DNA of 64,000 nt from Patescibacteria group bacterium UBA6805. Lineage in GTDB: Bacteria > Patescibacteriota > Minisyncoccia > Minisyncoccales > Minisyncoccaceae. The DNA lies in NCBI GenBank assembly GCA_002452735.1, contig DKFD01000011.1, positions 1-64,000 of the forward strand, given 5' to 3'. Below, in pieces: positions 16,726 to 25,237 of this stretch. Each line of letters begins with the position of its first letter. Within the stretch, counting starts at the first letter, position 1. The translations under genes were made by a program, and so were the position numbers. The notes beneath the pieces were generated by a model, which saw nothing but the letters and a program-made list of their open reading frames with translations, was not told the origin of the DNA and searched no databases.

Positions 16726-17861
16726 AGCTTGATGGGCATTACCACGTATAAATAACTGGCGTCCCCTATCGGCCTTATCGCCGCCGGTCCGTCGTCGCCC
16801 TGGAATTCAAATAAGATTTCCGAGCTCTTAATGGTGGTCAGCCCGTCAATCAGGAATTTCCAGTTAAAAGACACCTTAAGAGAACTTCCTTCTATTTTGG
16901 CGGGAATATTCAAATTGGCCTCTCCGACGTCCGCATCTTGGCTGAAAATCTCCACCTCTTTTTCTTTGGCCGCTATCTTCAAAACCACCTCATTGGTTCT
17001 GCCGCCGAAGATACCGGCTGTTTTTATTTGCCTCAAAAATTCTTCCTTATTCACCGTAATCTTGGTTTTGCCTTCTCTGGGAATAATTTCCTGATAAGAA
17101 GGGTACTCGCCTTCAATTTGCCTGGAAATCAAATTTATTTCCGGATGATTGACTGTTGACAGAAAGGTTTCAAATAAAACTTGGGATTCGGAAAAATAAA
17201 TTCTCAGGGTTTTTTCTTCGTCGCTGACTATATTAATCAACTCCTTGGCCGCTCTCTGGGGAAGAATGAAACTGACCCTCTCTTTGAACATGTTTTTGTA
17301 TCCCTGTTTATTGGAAAAAGTTATCACCTTCTCTGACAACCTGAAGCTGTCCGTGGCCACCAGCCTGACTAGGTCTTTTTCAAACAAGAAATACACGCCC
17401 GATATTTCCGGTTTTATTTGGGACAAGCTAACCATGTCAACCACACTCATCAACCCGTCTTTTATTTTCCTTGCATCAATCTCGATGAAAACGTCTTTGG
17501 AAAAAGAGGGAATAATGGGAAACTCATCGGCGGTAAACCCCTTAATTTGGGTTTTGTAATTTTTCCCCTCCAGCACCAGGGTATTTCCCTTTTCTTTGAT
17601 ATTAACCTTTTCGTCGGACAAAGACCCTGTTATCTGACCCAAAAGCTTGGCTGGTATCGTAATTTTACCTTCTTTCTCGGTCTTGCACATTCCCCACCAC
17701 TGAACACCCAACTCAAGGTCGGTGGCCGATATTTTCAAAAAATTGGACAGAGCCTCTATTAAAACATTGTCCAGAATCGGCAGGGTTAAATTTTTACCCG
17801 TCACTCTTTCCGTGATACTTACCCCTTTTTTTAGTTCTTTGGTTAAAATTGTAAGGTTCAT
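16722..17861 (-). CDS. dnaN: DNA polymerase III beta subunit (sliding clamp)
   Basis: Ring-shaped processivity clamp of 379 aa with three repeated domains. The N-terminus (MNLTILTKELKKGVSITERV), LPILDNVLIEA and the C-terminal YLYVVMPIKL (typical VMPMRL end) identify it. It lies downstream of dnaA on the same strand, separated by 222 bp containing DnaA-box-like sites, the classical origin order. Confidence 0.95.
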   Translation of the reverse strand: MNLTILTKELKKGVSITERVTGKNLTLPILDNVLIEALSNFLKISATDLELGVQWWGMCKTEKEGKITIPAKLLGQITGSLSDEKVNIKEKGNTLVLEGKNYKTQIKGFTADEFPIIPSFSKDVFIEIDARKIKDGLMSVVDMVSLSQIKPEISGVYFLFEKDLVRLVATDSFRLSEKVITFSNKQGYKNMFKERVSFILPQRAAKELINIVSDEEKTLRIYFSESQVLFETFLSTVNHPEINLISRQIEGEYPSYQEIIPREGKTKITVNKEEFLRQIKTAGIFGGRTNEVVLKIAAKEKEVEIFSQDADVGEANLNIPAKIEGSSLKVSFNWKFLIDGLTTIKSSEILFEFQGDDGPAAIRPIGDASYLYVVMPIKL

Positions 17862-18083
17862 ATTATTATTAATTTATATTTTTATTTAAAACTTATTTAT
17901 TATTGATTTTGGTCTTTGGGTGGACAAATTCTTTTTCCCCAGTTTTTAAAATGAATTTTTGCATGATTTCCTCTGGAATAATTGTGGAGAAAAAGAGGGG
18001 TTTTTATGAAATAATTTTTGGTATTTTTTTCCGACAAATTTATTCGATGTTTTCCCCCCTTTGTTTCCCCGGCTTATTAACAA
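17862..18083. other. dnaA-dnaN intergenic region, part of the putative origin
   Basis: AT-rich, gene-free 222 bp. It contains TGTGGAGAA at 17983-17991 (one mismatch to the TGTGGATAA complement of the E. coli box TTATCCACA) and GGTGGACAA at 17919-17927 (two mismatches), plus long A/T runs that could unwind. No ORF with coding character was seen. Confidence 0.5.
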
Positions 18084-19445
18084 TTAATTACTATATACTC
18101 TTTGTAAAATCAGTTCTATTTCTTGGTGTGTTTTTTCGTCTTCTTCCGCCGTTTTTTCAATTAATTGGCAGGCGTGGATGACCGTGGTGTGGTCTTTTCC
18201 TCCGAATTTTCTCCCTATCTCGGAATAAGAAAGCTTCAATTCTTTTTTAAGGAGAAACATGGCAACTTGCCGGGGCCGGGAAAATTCCTTTTTTCTGGAA
18301 ACGAAAAACATGTTTCCGTTGGGGATGTCGTAAAACTCGGTGACGGACTGGATTATCTTCTTGGAATTGGTTATTTTTGAAGGAGAAACAATAATGGTTT
18401 TTAACAGCTTTTTCGCATCTTCCAGGCTCGGGCTTTTATTGTTGGCCTTTTTGAAGATTATTAAGCGGTTCAGGGCGCTTTCCAGTTCCCTGATGTTTCT
18501 TTGGATGTTGTTGGCCATAAAATCAAGAATGTCTTTCGGCAAATCAACGTTTTTCTCCTCAGCTTTTTGTTTTAAAATAGCCGCTCTTGTCTCAAAATCC
18601 GGAGAAGAAATATCGGCGATCATTCCTCCTTTAAACCGCGACTTCAGCCTTTCGGTGATGGCCGGAATAGTGCTGGGGTGCCTATCCGAAGACAAGATAA
18701 TTTGTTTGTTCTTTTGATATAAAGAATTAAAGGTGTGGAAGAATTCTTCCTGGGTTTTGTCTTTGCCAGCGATGAATTGGATGTCGTCTACGATTAAAAC
18801 GTCCAACTCCCTTAAATTTTTTTTTAATTCCTCGACGTTGTGGTTCTTAATTGAATTTATGATAATGGAAATCATTTTTTCGGCCGGAAGATATTTTACT
18901 CTTTTTTCGGGAGCATCTTCCTTTATCTTGTTGCCGACGGCCTGGACCAAATGGGTTTTGCCCAGTCCCACTCCCCCGTAAACGAATAAGGGGTTGTAAT
19001 TTTTGCCCGGCTCTTCCACCACGGCCATGGCCGCGGCGAAAGCCATTTCGTTAAAGGGCCCGACAATGAAGTTTTCAAAAACATAACGGGGGTTTAGGTT
19101 GGTTTCTTTGTTGACTTCCAATTCTTTAAAGCCCAACTGTTCGGTCAAAACATCCTCCTTGTTGACAGACTTCTTGCCGCCCATCGTCTTTTTCGTTTTC
19201 TTGGGGTCAACGACGAAGGAGATATTTTTAATGTTCTCGTCGGTGGAATGGAGTATTTTTAAAATGTCTTTTCCGTATTTTTGTTCCAGCCATTCCTTGG
19301 AAAAAGAATTGGAAACAGAGACAATAACGGTATCGTTTTCCAGAGACAATATTTTGGTGTTGGCAAACCAGGTGGCGAAATTAGCCGGAGAGATGTTTAG
19401 TTGTATTTGGGCCAGCACGGACTGCCAAAGGTTTTCTAAATCCAT
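18084..19445 (-). CDS. dnaA: chromosomal replication initiator DnaA
   Basis: Opens the origin as an ATP-bound filament. 453 aa: domain I (MDLENLWQSVLAQIQLNISP, FATWFANT), a short linker, the AAA+ domain with Walker A GGVGLGKTHLVQA and Walker B DVLIVDDIQF, the sensor region, and C-terminal domain IV with the DNA-binding signature GGKDHTTVIHACQLIE. Full length. It is followed by dnaN and is divergent from rpmH, a textbook origin arrangement. Confidence 0.97.
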   Translation of the reverse strand: MDLENLWQSVLAQIQLNISPANFATWFANTKILSLENDTVIVSVSNSFSKEWLEQKYGKDILKILHSTDENIKNISFVVDPKKTKKTMGGKKSVNKEDVLTEQLGFKELEVNKETNLNPRYVFENFIVGPFNEMAFAAAMAVVEEPGKNYNPLFVYGGVGLGKTHLVQAVGNKIKEDAPEKRVKYLPAEKMISIIINSIKNHNVEELKKNLRELDVLIVDDIQFIAGKDKTQEEFFHTFNSLYQKNKQIILSSDRHPSTIPAITERLKSRFKGGMIADISSPDFETRAAILKQKAEEKNVDLPKDILDFMANNIQRNIRELESALNRLIIFKKANNKSPSLEDAKKLLKTIIVSPSKITNSKKIIQSVTEFYDIPNGNMFFVSRKKEFSRPRQVAMFLLKKELKLSYSEIGRKFGGKDHTTVIHACQLIEKTAEEDEKTHQEIELILQRVYSN

Positions 19446-19471
19446 AATCGTATTTTTATTAATGCCTATTC

Positions 19472-19500
19472 ATTATATTAGATAAAGTCAAGAAAGGCAA
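19472..19500 (-). promoter_or_regulatory. dnaA promoter
   Basis: Minus strand: TTGCCT (19495-19500), 17 bp, TATAAT (19472-19477), about 27 bp before the dnaA start codon. The DnaA-box-like pair lies 34-58 bp upstream of the -35, where it could mediate autoregulation. Confidence 0.55.
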
Positions 19501-19583
19501 AGGTCCTTGAATAATAAGGGATTTTTCAGAGAGTGTGGAAAAAGGGTGGACAAAACGTTAATAAGGCGGAAATGTTTGTTTTG

Positions 19584-19612
19584 TTGACCATAAGGATTTT
19601 TTCTGTTATATT
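19584..19612 (+). promoter_or_regulatory. rpmH-rnpA-yidC-jag promoter
   Basis: TTGACC (19584-19589), 17 bp, TATATT (19607-19612), with a leader of roughly 20 nt to the rpmH ATG at 19640. No Shine-Dalgarno sequence. Confidence 0.6.
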
Positions 19613-19639
19613 TAAAGCATTAAATTAAAGTTTTAAATT

Positions 19640-19777
19640 ATGAGAGTTACAACGTACAGGCCGAAAAAGAAGAAAAGAAAAAGAACGCACGGTTTTATTA
19701 AGCGTTCAAAGACTGTAAGCGGAAAGAAGGTTTTAAAAAGGAGAAGAGCCAAGAAAAGAGCAAAGCTTACGGTTTAA
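19640..19777 (+). CDS. rpmH: 50S ribosomal protein L34
   Basis: 45-aa very basic protein starting [19 protein letters not shown], followed by [20 protein letters not shown]. The usual L34 pattern KRTxQPSxxxRxRTHGFxxR is recognisable, with MRVTTYRP in place of the common MKRTYQP. It is the first gene of the rpmH-rnpA-yidC-jag unit next to the origin. rnpA starts 6 bp after its stop. Confidence 0.93.
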   Translation: MRVTTYRPKKKKRKRTHGFIKRSKTVSGKKVLKRRRAKKRAKLTV

Positions 19778-19783
19778 TTTATA

Positions 19784-20122
19784 ATGCTGCCTAAAAAAAA
19801 CAGGCTGAGAAAAAAAAAGGATTTTGAAAGGGTTTTCAAAGAAGGAAAAAATGCCAGAGGGACTGTTCTTTATTTTAAAATCTTGGAAACCAAAGAGCCG
19901 TCGTCAAGGATAGGATTTATCGTCAGCAAGAAAATTTCCCCGAAGGCCACGGAAAGGAACAAAATAAGAAGAAGAATGAAAGAGTCTGTCAGGGCGGCGC
20001 TGGACATGTTAAAAAACAGCTGGGATATAATCATTATCGCTTCGCCGCAGATTAAAAAAAGCAGTTTTGAGGAAATCAGGCGAGATACAGAAAAAACTTT
20101 TAAAAATATAAACAATGTTTGA
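19784..20122 (+). CDS. rnpA: ribonuclease P protein component
   Basis: Protein cofactor that helps RNase P RNA bind the 5' leader of pre-tRNAs. 112 aa, starting MLPKKNRLRKKKDFERVFKEG, with the RNR-type motif ATERNKIRRRMKESVR and the central sheet IGFIVSKKISPKA. Its end overlaps yidC by 8 bp. No RNase P RNA gene was found in this window. Confidence 0.94.
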   Translation: MLPKKNRLRKKKDFERVFKEGKNARGTVLYFKILETKEPSSRIGFIVSKKISPKATERNKIRRRMKESVRAALDMLKNSWDIIIIASPQIKKSSFEEIRRDTEKTFKNINNV

Positions 20123-20831
20123 GTTTTTTTCAACAACCTTCAATATTGTGCTTTATCGGCCCATACTGAATCTTTTAATTTGGCTTTACGGCGCCATCGG
20201 AAATTTCGGCTGGGCCATAATCGTTCTGACGTTGATCGTCAAGATTCTTTTGAATCCCTTAAACAAAAGGGCCCTGGAATCGCAAAAGACGATGATGAAA
20301 ATACAGCCCAAGATAAAAGAAATACAAAGCAAATTCAAAGACAAAGAGCAGCAGGGCAGGGAAATGTTGAAACTTTACCAGGAAACAAAGTTTAATCCGT
20401 TCTCCGGGATATTTCTTCTTTTTCTTCAGTTGCCCGTTCTTTGGGCGCTTTTCAGGGTTTTTCAAAGCGGGCTGGATTTTGAAAAGACAAACGGGATGCT
20501 TTATTCTTTTATTTCCCTGCCCCAGGCGATAAACCCATATTTTTTAACGATTAATCTGGCCGAGCCGAGCATTTTTTTGGCCGCGATTACAGCCGTTGCC
20601 CAGTACATACAGGTAAAAACAGCAGCGCCTCCCCGGGAGGAAGCCAAGGAAAAAAGCAAAGACCAGGCGGAGAGGATTTCCCAAATGGTTCAGAAGCAGA
20701 CGATGCTTTTTATTCCGGCTTTTACCTTTTTCGTTCTTTTTAATCTGCCGGCAGCCATTGCTCTTTATTGGTCGCTGACCACGGTTTTAAATATTATTCA
20801 GCAAAAGAAAATATTTGAAAAACATGAATGA
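20115..20831 (+). CDS. yidC: YidC/Oxa1 membrane protein insertase
   Basis: Inserts membrane proteins into the inner membrane alone or with SecYEG. 238 aa, of the short Oxa1-like form without the large periplasmic domain. Membrane helices are near residues 20-48 (LLIWLYGAIGNFGWAIIVLT), 95-115, 140-165 and 198-225. The cytoplasmic hairpin (QKTMMKIQPKIKEIQSKF) is conserved. It overlaps both rnpA and jag. Confidence 0.94.
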   Translation: MFEFFSTTFNIVLYRPILNLLIWLYGAIGNFGWAIIVLTLIVKILLNPLNKRALESQKTMMKIQPKIKEIQSKFKDKEQQGREMLKLYQETKFNPFSGIFLLFLQLPVLWALFRVFQSGLDFEKTNGMLYSFISLPQAINPYFLTINLAEPSIFLAAITAVAQYIQVKTAAPPREEAKEKSKDQAERISQMVQKQTMLFIPAFTFFVLFNLPAAIALYWSLTTVLNIIQQKKIFEKHE

Positions 20832-21297
20832 AAAAGAATTATCAGAATCCATAGAGGAGATAGTCAAGGATTTTTTCCGCCGAGCCGGTTCAGAGGCGGA
20901 GATTAAAAAGATATCTCTGGAAGAATCGGACGGCCGGGAAGTTTTAATGTTGAATTTGAAAACCAAAGAAGCCAACATTTTCATCGGCAAACAAGGACTG
21001 GTTTTGTCCGACATCCAACTTCTTTTGCGAAAGATGATAAAGAAAAAAACAGACAAGGATTTTTTCTTGAATCTGGACATAGATGATTACAAAAGATATA
21101 AAGAAGATTATTTGAGAGAAATGGCTCAGGGCGCCGCTGATGAAGCAATCGGCCAAAAAGAAAAAAAAGAGCTGCCCTTGGCTTCTGCTTTTGACAGGAG
21201 GATAGTGCACCTGGAGCTTTCAAAAAGAAAAGACGTTAAAGTGGAAAGCGAGGGAGAGGGAGAGGAAAGAAAAATAATAATTACGCCTTTGGACTAA
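20824..21297 (+). CDS. jag: Jag/KhpB-like KH-R3H RNA-binding protein
   Basis: 157 aa. It carries a KH domain (LNLKTKEANIFIGKQGLVLSD) and an R3H domain (LASAFDRRIVHLELSK), but not the N-terminal Jag_N domain of the Bacillus protein. In Firmicutes the homologue binds many RNAs and affects cell elongation. The ATG at 20824 overlaps the yidC stop region. A TTG nine bases earlier is also open, but the ATG gives the better N-terminus. Its 3' end overlaps the convergent virB4 by 4 bp. Confidence 0.88.
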   Translation: MNEKELSESIEEIVKDFFRRAGSEAEIKKISLEESDGREVLMLNLKTKEANIFIGKQGLVLSDIQLLLRKMIKKKTDKDFFLNLDIDDYKRYKEDYLREMAQGAADEAIGQKEKKELPLASAFDRRIVHLELSKRKDVKVESEGEGEERKIIITPLD

Positions 21298-23075
21298 ACA
21301 ACTTCCTGGTTGTATTGCTTGGCTTCCCTTATTTTAATTACCTCTTCCGGAGAAGTGGTGATTATTTGGTCTTCAGTGTACGAGGCGACTACGCTGATGG
21401 CTACGTGTTTCTGGCCGGCGAAGAAAATGCCCTCGCCCACCGGGCTTTCCAGAAGAAGGTATTTTTCCTGGTCGGTTAAATTGAAAGTTTTCTGGACCAG
21501 GTCTATGGCTGCCGGGCTTTGCTTTAGAAGAAGCTGAAGAGAGGAGTTGGTGATAATGGGCTTGCCGTATTCGGAGCCGATAAAATCGGAAACGTCCTGG
21601 GTGATGGTGGTTACCCCCAGCCAGTACTTTCTTGCTCTTTTGCAGATGCCATACAAGAAAGATGCTCCGTCCGCTTCTTTCATCATCCACCATGCTTCGT
21701 CAACAACAAGAATTCTTTTCTTCATGCTGACCCTGATGGCGTTCCAGATGTAGCGCATAACAATAAACATGGCAATGGGTCTTAGCTCGTCTTCCATGTC
21801 TCTTATCCCGAAAACAGCCAGGGATTTGTTCATGGAAATATTGGATTGGTTGTTGAAGAAGGCCGAGAAAGTTCCCTTGGTGAACTTTCTCAGTCTTTCC
21901 ACCAGAGACTCTGCTCCCTGCATCGTGTCCAGAACAGATTCCAGGTCGGAAAGGGTGGGAATGTTTTCTTTCCATTTTTTGGGGTCGGAATACGGAGTAA
22001 TGTCTTTGGCGGCGTAGGTTTCCATAATCGCTCGGTCCATAATGGCGTCTTCTTCCGGCGTCAGTCCCCCGAGCATTATTCTGGTTAAGCCGACCAAGTT
22101 GATAATGTTGCTTCTCAATACGTCTTCCGGGGTTTCGTCTTCCCTCGGTTCCGGCAAGTCAAAAGGATTGATGTGGTTATCGGAGCTCAGGGATATTTTA
22201 AAAAAAGAACCATCCACGGCATCGGCCAGGGGCTTGTACTCGTTTTCCGGGTCGATGATTATACATTCGGCTCCCAACATCAAAGACCTTAATATTTCCA
22301 GCTTTACGGCATAGGATTTGCCCGAGCCGGATTTGGCGAAGATGACCATATTGGCGTTTTCCAAGCTGAAGCGGTCGAATAAAATCAGGGAGCTGTTGTG
22401 CTTGTTGACACCGAAGAGAATGCCTTCGTTGGAGCTTAAATCAAAAGAGATGAAAGGAAACAAGCTGGACAGGGGGCCGGTATTCAGTGTGCTATGGACT
22501 TGTAACAAATCCATTCCGTAGGGGAAGCAGGACAATAAGCCCTCTTTTTGCTGGAGCAGGGCTGGTTTTATATATATCAGTCTTGATTCCAGCATTGACC
22601 TTAAGGACGTTTCCACGGTCTCCAAATCTTTTTTATTGTCAGCGTAAATGGTGATATACAGTCCGAATTTGAACATTTTTTCCTGGGCGGTCTGGAGCTT
22701 GTCTCTTAAATCTTCGAGGTCCTGATAAGCGGTTTCCAAGGACGGGTCCCTGATCAGCCCCTTTTCCTGCCTTTCGATTATTTCCGACTGCACCTCGGTT
22801 ACGCTTTTTCTTAATTGCCTTAAAATGGTCCCGGTTTCAATGGGGTGGAAGAAGAAAGACAAATCAAAGGGTACGTCCATATTAATGATAGGAGACAGCC
22901 ATCCCATTGTCAGATAACGGGGATAAGAAAAAACAAAATAGGTTTTGGAGAATTTTTCTTCAATCCTTACGTAGTTCTGATCAACCTCAATGGCAGGCGA
23001 AGCAATAATGTCTTTGGCGCCGGTGACTTCTTTTTCAAAAAGTTTGCCGGGCTTTGGTTTGTTGAATAATGCCAT
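21294..23075 (-). CDS. virB4: VirB4/TraC-family type IV secretion ATPase
   Basis: Inner-membrane-associated ATPase that energises type IV secretion or conjugative pilus assembly. About 593 aa from the ATG at 23075 (MALFNKPKPGKLFEKEV). The Walker A motif is FAKSGSGKSYAVK, Walker B is ILVVDEAWWMM, and motifs TITQDVSDF and NSSLQLLLKQSP follow. The expected N-terminal region seems to be a separate 213-aa gene directly upstream (23081-23722). An extended frame from 23153 exists, but its first 26 residues look non-coding. It is the last gene of a four-gene leftward operon. Confidence 0.9.
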   Translation of the reverse strand: MALFNKPKPGKLFEKEVTGAKDIIASPAIEVDQNYVRIEEKFSKTYFVFSYPRYLTMGWLSPIINMDVPFDLSFFFHPIETGTILRQLRKSVTEVQSEIIERQEKGLIRDPSLETAYQDLEDLRDKLQTAQEKMFKFGLYITIYADNKKDLETVETSLRSMLESRLIYIKPALLQQKEGLLSCFPYGMDLLQVHSTLNTGPLSSLFPFISFDLSSNEGILFGVNKHNSSLILFDRFSLENANMVIFAKSGSGKSYAVKLEILRSLMLGAECIIIDPENEYKPLADAVDGSFFKISLSSDNHINPFDLPEPREDETPEDVLRSNIINLVGLTRIMLGGLTPEEDAIMDRAIMETYAAKDITPYSDPKKWKENIPTLSDLESVLDTMQGAESLVERLRKFTKGTFSAFFNNQSNISMNKSLAVFGIRDMEDELRPIAMFIVMRYIWNAIRVSMKKRILVVDEAWWMMKEADGASFLYGICKRARKYWLGVTTITQDVSDFIGSEYGKPIITNSSLQLLLKQSPAAIDLVQKTFNLTDQEKYLLLESPVGEGIFFAGQKHVAISVVASYTEDQIITTSPEEVIKIREAKQYNQEVV

Positions 23076-23080
23076 ATTGT

Positions 23081-23722
23081 TTATGTTATAATTTCCGGCG
23101 GCAGTTCGGGATAATATCCCAATTCGGCCTGCTTCGGATGGTGCAAGCTCCACAAAAGCTCAATTAATTCTTCCGTCCCCAGGGGCACTGATTTCAAGCC
23201 GCATCTTCTCAGTCCCAAAGAAATATATTCCATTCTTTGCCAGAGCTGGTATTTTCCGGTCTGGAAGCCCTGCTCGGTCAGAGTGGAGCGGGTGGTTTGT
23301 TTCTTTCCCTCTCCCCCACTGGTCAGGCTCGGGAGCTCAACCAAAGGATAGTAAGGGACGACGATATAGAAATTTTTATTCATGATTGACCCGCCGGCCA
23401 CCAACTCTTCAACGAACCGTCTGTAATCAGAGGTTTGGATTTTCAAGAGTTCGTTTTTTTGCTCGTCTTCCAGTTTTTTGATTTTTTCCACATAGCCGGT
23501 GATGTTCACTTTCCTTGAGCTCACGATTATCTGGCAGGAGAAGTCTAAAGAATTCAAGAAGTTTTGAAAATTGAAAATGATGGCGCCCTGCTCTTCTTCC
23601 GATTTCAAGGCGAAATTAATTGAGGAAATAAGAAGAATCCCTTTTAATGATTTGTCTTTCATGATCATCACTCCTTCGCGGATTTGCTCAACCGGTATAA
23701 ATTGTTGGGAAGATATGGCCAT
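23081..23722 (-). CDS. TraC-like N-terminal domain protein of the VirB4 system
   Basis: 213 aa, starting MAISSQQFIPVEQIREGVM. It resembles the N-terminal TraC/VirB4-associated domain (FIPVEQIREGVMIMKDKS, then LNSLDFSCQIIVSSRKVNI). It has no Walker motif, and no membrane helix is evident. It lies 5 bp before virB4 and overlaps the PrgI gene by one base, so it likely works as the detached N-terminal half of VirB4. Confidence 0.7.
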   Translation of the reverse strand: MAISSQQFIPVEQIREGVMIMKDKSLKGILLISSINFALKSEEEQGAIIFNFQNFLNSLDFSCQIIVSSRKVNITGYVEKIKKLEDEQKNELLKIQTSDYRRFVEELVAGGSIMNKNFYIVVPYYPLVELPSLTSGGEGKKQTTRSTLTEQGFQTGKYQLWQRMEYISLGLRRCGLKSVPLGTEELIELLWSLHHPKQAELGYYPELPPEIIT

Positions 23723-24141
23723 TATTTTTCAAAAAATATTTTTTTACTTAAGGATTCGATTTTTCCACTCGGCCTGAGACTAAGCTTTGTTTTCTCTTCT
23801 TTTTTCGGCTCAACGGATTTTTTGGACGTTCTGGTGGGGAGAAAAACCGGCGATGCCTTTCTGTCCCACCTATATATCTTACTGCCTACGGTGAAGTTGA
23901 AGAAATTCTTGGAGACAACGGCGATTCCCAGTCCCTCGACTTTCAAAAAGGCCAGAGCCAGAGAAGAGCCGAAAAGCGCGCCGCAAACCAAGATGTATAA
24001 AAAAAAGTTTGATTTCCCCAGGGAAAAATACAGAAAAAAGCACAGTCCCAGAGCCATGCCGATATACACGCTCTGTTTTAAAGTAAAGGGACCCAGAATT
24101 TTAGGATCGTGCTCTATGAATTGGGGAACTTGAAACTGCAT
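23722..24141 (-). CDS. PrgI/VirB3-like membrane protein
   Basis: 139 aa. The N-terminus (MQFQVPQFIEHDPKILGPFT) and two closely spaced hydrophobic segments (~25-45 and 50-70) match the PrgI family, which replaces VirB3 next to VirB4 in Gram-positive-type secretion systems. The C-terminal tail is basic and cytoplasmic by prediction. Its operon position, directly before the VirB4 pair, supports this role. Confidence 0.78.
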   Translation of the reverse strand: MQFQVPQFIEHDPKILGPFTLKQSVYIGMALGLCFFLYFSLGKSNFFLYILVCGALFGSSLALAFLKVEGLGIAVVSKNFFNFTVGSKIYRWDRKASPVFLPTRTSKKSVEPKKEEKTKLSLRPSGKIESLSKKIFFEK

Positions 24142-24143
24142 AA

Positions 24144-24581
24144 TTAAAAGGTTTCTCTATAAGGATCTTTGGGAGAGTCGCCCGTCTCCTTCTTTTCCTT
24201 CTTTATTATATCATCTTTTTTGATTTTTGCATCTTCTTTCGGGATATTTCCTTCTTTTTCTTCATGAAGCTTGTCCAAAGAAACTCTTAAATACTTGAAA
24301 ATGGCCAGGTTTAGCTCTCTGGCTATCTTATTGGCAGTCTGTTCGTCAACGTTCAGTTCCAGTTCCAGAGTAATGGGGAATTCTTTCAGGGGCAAAAGAC
24401 CCATCAAAACTCTGCCCGTGTATTTGGCGGCGATGGATATCTTTTCTTCATCCAGTCCCATATCAGCGCATATTTTTTCAACCAGCTTGTTGTTTTTTTC
24501 GGAGAACACGGCTTCTTTCAAGTCTTCGGGCAGTTTTTCATATGTTTTCCAAAAGAATTCTTTGGTATATTCTTGTTCCAT
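24144..24581 (-). CDS. conserved helical hypothetical protein of the secretion operon
   Basis: 145 aa from ATG 24581 (MEQEYTKEFFWKTYEKLPED). The upstream extension in the frame would run through the promoter and is not used. Predicted mostly helical, with a central amphipathic part (LNVDEQTANKIARELN) and a charged Lys/Glu tail. No signal peptide or membrane helix. I do not recognise a family with certainty. It is the first gene of the PrgI-VirB4 operon, which suggests a cytoplasmic accessory role. The promoter's -10 ends 11 bp before the ATG. Confidence 0.6.
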   Translation of the reverse strand: MEQEYTKEFFWKTYEKLPEDLKEAVFSEKNNKLVEKICADMGLDEEKISIAAKYTGRVLMGLLPLKEFPITLELELNVDEQTANKIARELNLAIFKYLRVSLDKLHEEKEGNIPKEDAKIKKDDIIKKEKKETGDSPKDPYRETF

Positions 24582-24592
24582 AAAATTACTAT

Positions 24593-24622
24593 ATTTTACC
24601 ACAAACAGCGGGGAGGTTTCAA
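24593..24622 (-). promoter_or_regulatory. promoter of the prgI-virB4 operon
   Basis: Minus strand: TTGAAA (24617-24622), 18 bp, TAAAAT (24593-24598), giving a 4-5 nt leader. It is divergent from the lipoprotein promoter 18 bp away. Confidence 0.5.
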
Positions 24623-24640
24623 GGCGTGGGGAGCGAGATG

Positions 24641-24669
24641 TTGACAAAAACCAGCACATTGTTTATTAT
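24641..24669 (+). promoter_or_regulatory. promoter of the lipoprotein gene
   Basis: Consensus TTGACA (24641-24646), 17 bp, TATTAT (24664-24669). The leader contains a small TCCT/AGGA hairpin and a GGAG Shine-Dalgarno sequence ahead of the ATG at 24709. Confidence 0.65.
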
Positions 24670-24708
24670 TATATCAGTCCTTTGACAGGATGATACGGAG
24701 ACTTAACC

Positions 24709-25107
24709 ATGAGAAAGCAGAAAATCTGGATGGTCCTGGGTCTTGCTGTTGTCCTAATAGCAGCCCTGGTTGTGTGCGGATGTATGAACATGAGCGCCTC
24801 GTTCGCTCCCCCTGTTTCCCACTCCAATGAAGGGGTAATGTTTAAGGGGGTTGTTTCTTCAGTGACAATTTCTCCCCATAGCGCCCTGAACCGTATCCCA
24901 GCATATGTGGTGAGCGGTGGCGAGGCAGGCGGAACCGATTTTGCTATAGGGAACCTGGGAGATGCGAGGATCGTAATAAGAGACCCGCTTCTCATAGAGA
25001 AGATGGAAGATCTCAGGAAAAATCCAGGCCGCTATTGCGAAATAATGGCCGGACAAGTGACAGGAACCGAATATTGGGAAATAACCGATATTACGGTAAG
25101 TGCATAA
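24709..25107 (+). CDS. predicted small lipoprotein, function unknown
   Basis: 132 aa. Basic start (MRKQKIW), a hydrophobic helix, then a lipobox-like end at VVCGC (residues ~22-26), either of whose cysteines could be lipidated. The remaining ~105 residues form a beta-rich domain (MFKGVVSSVTISPHSALN, GDARIVIRDP) that resembles an OB-like fold but cannot be assigned. It has its own strong promoter and ribosome-binding site. It sits alone between two secretion operons and is followed by the SPFH gene, which has its own promoter. Base usage looks more GC-balanced than its neighbours, a weak hint of acquisition. Confidence 0.65.
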   Translation: MRKQKIWMVLGLAVVLIAALVVCGCMNMSASFAPPVSHSNEGVMFKGVVSSVTISPHSALNRIPAYVVSGGEAGGTDFAIGNLGDARIVIRDPLLIEKMEDLRKNPGRYCEIMAGQVTGTEYWEITDITVSA

Positions 25108-25142
25108 CTTTATGTTTATGCACCTTTTTCTTTTACAAAAGA

Positions 25143-25171
25143 TTGACAAAATAAGAGATTTAGTTTATCAT
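25143..25171 (+). promoter_or_regulatory. promoter of the SPFH gene
   Basis: TTGACA (25143-25148), 17 bp, TATCAT (25166-25171). The leader has a GCCTTT/AAAGGC hairpin (25178-25192) and a very strong AAAGGAGG Shine-Dalgarno sequence before the ATG at 25238. Confidence 0.65.
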
Positions 25172-25237
25172 TAAACAGCCTTTATTAAAGGCATTAATGT
25201 AACTTGAAAACCGAAAAAAAGAAAGGAGGAAAATTGT

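Larger units (their letters stand above)
19446..19639. other. oriC: dnaA-rpmH intergenic region, putative oriC
   Basis: TGTGGAAAA (19534-19542) and GGTGGACAA (19545-19553) lie 2 bp apart in the same orientation, both DnaA-box-like. The flanking sequence is AT-rich. The region also holds divergent promoters for dnaA and rpmH. The boxes match those found on the other side of dnaA. Confidence 0.6.

Noticed and set aside
23076..23153. Upstream extension of virB4 to 23153
   Set aside because: The extra 26 residues overlap the end of the preceding gene and look unlike coding sequence; the ATG at 23075 is well placed.
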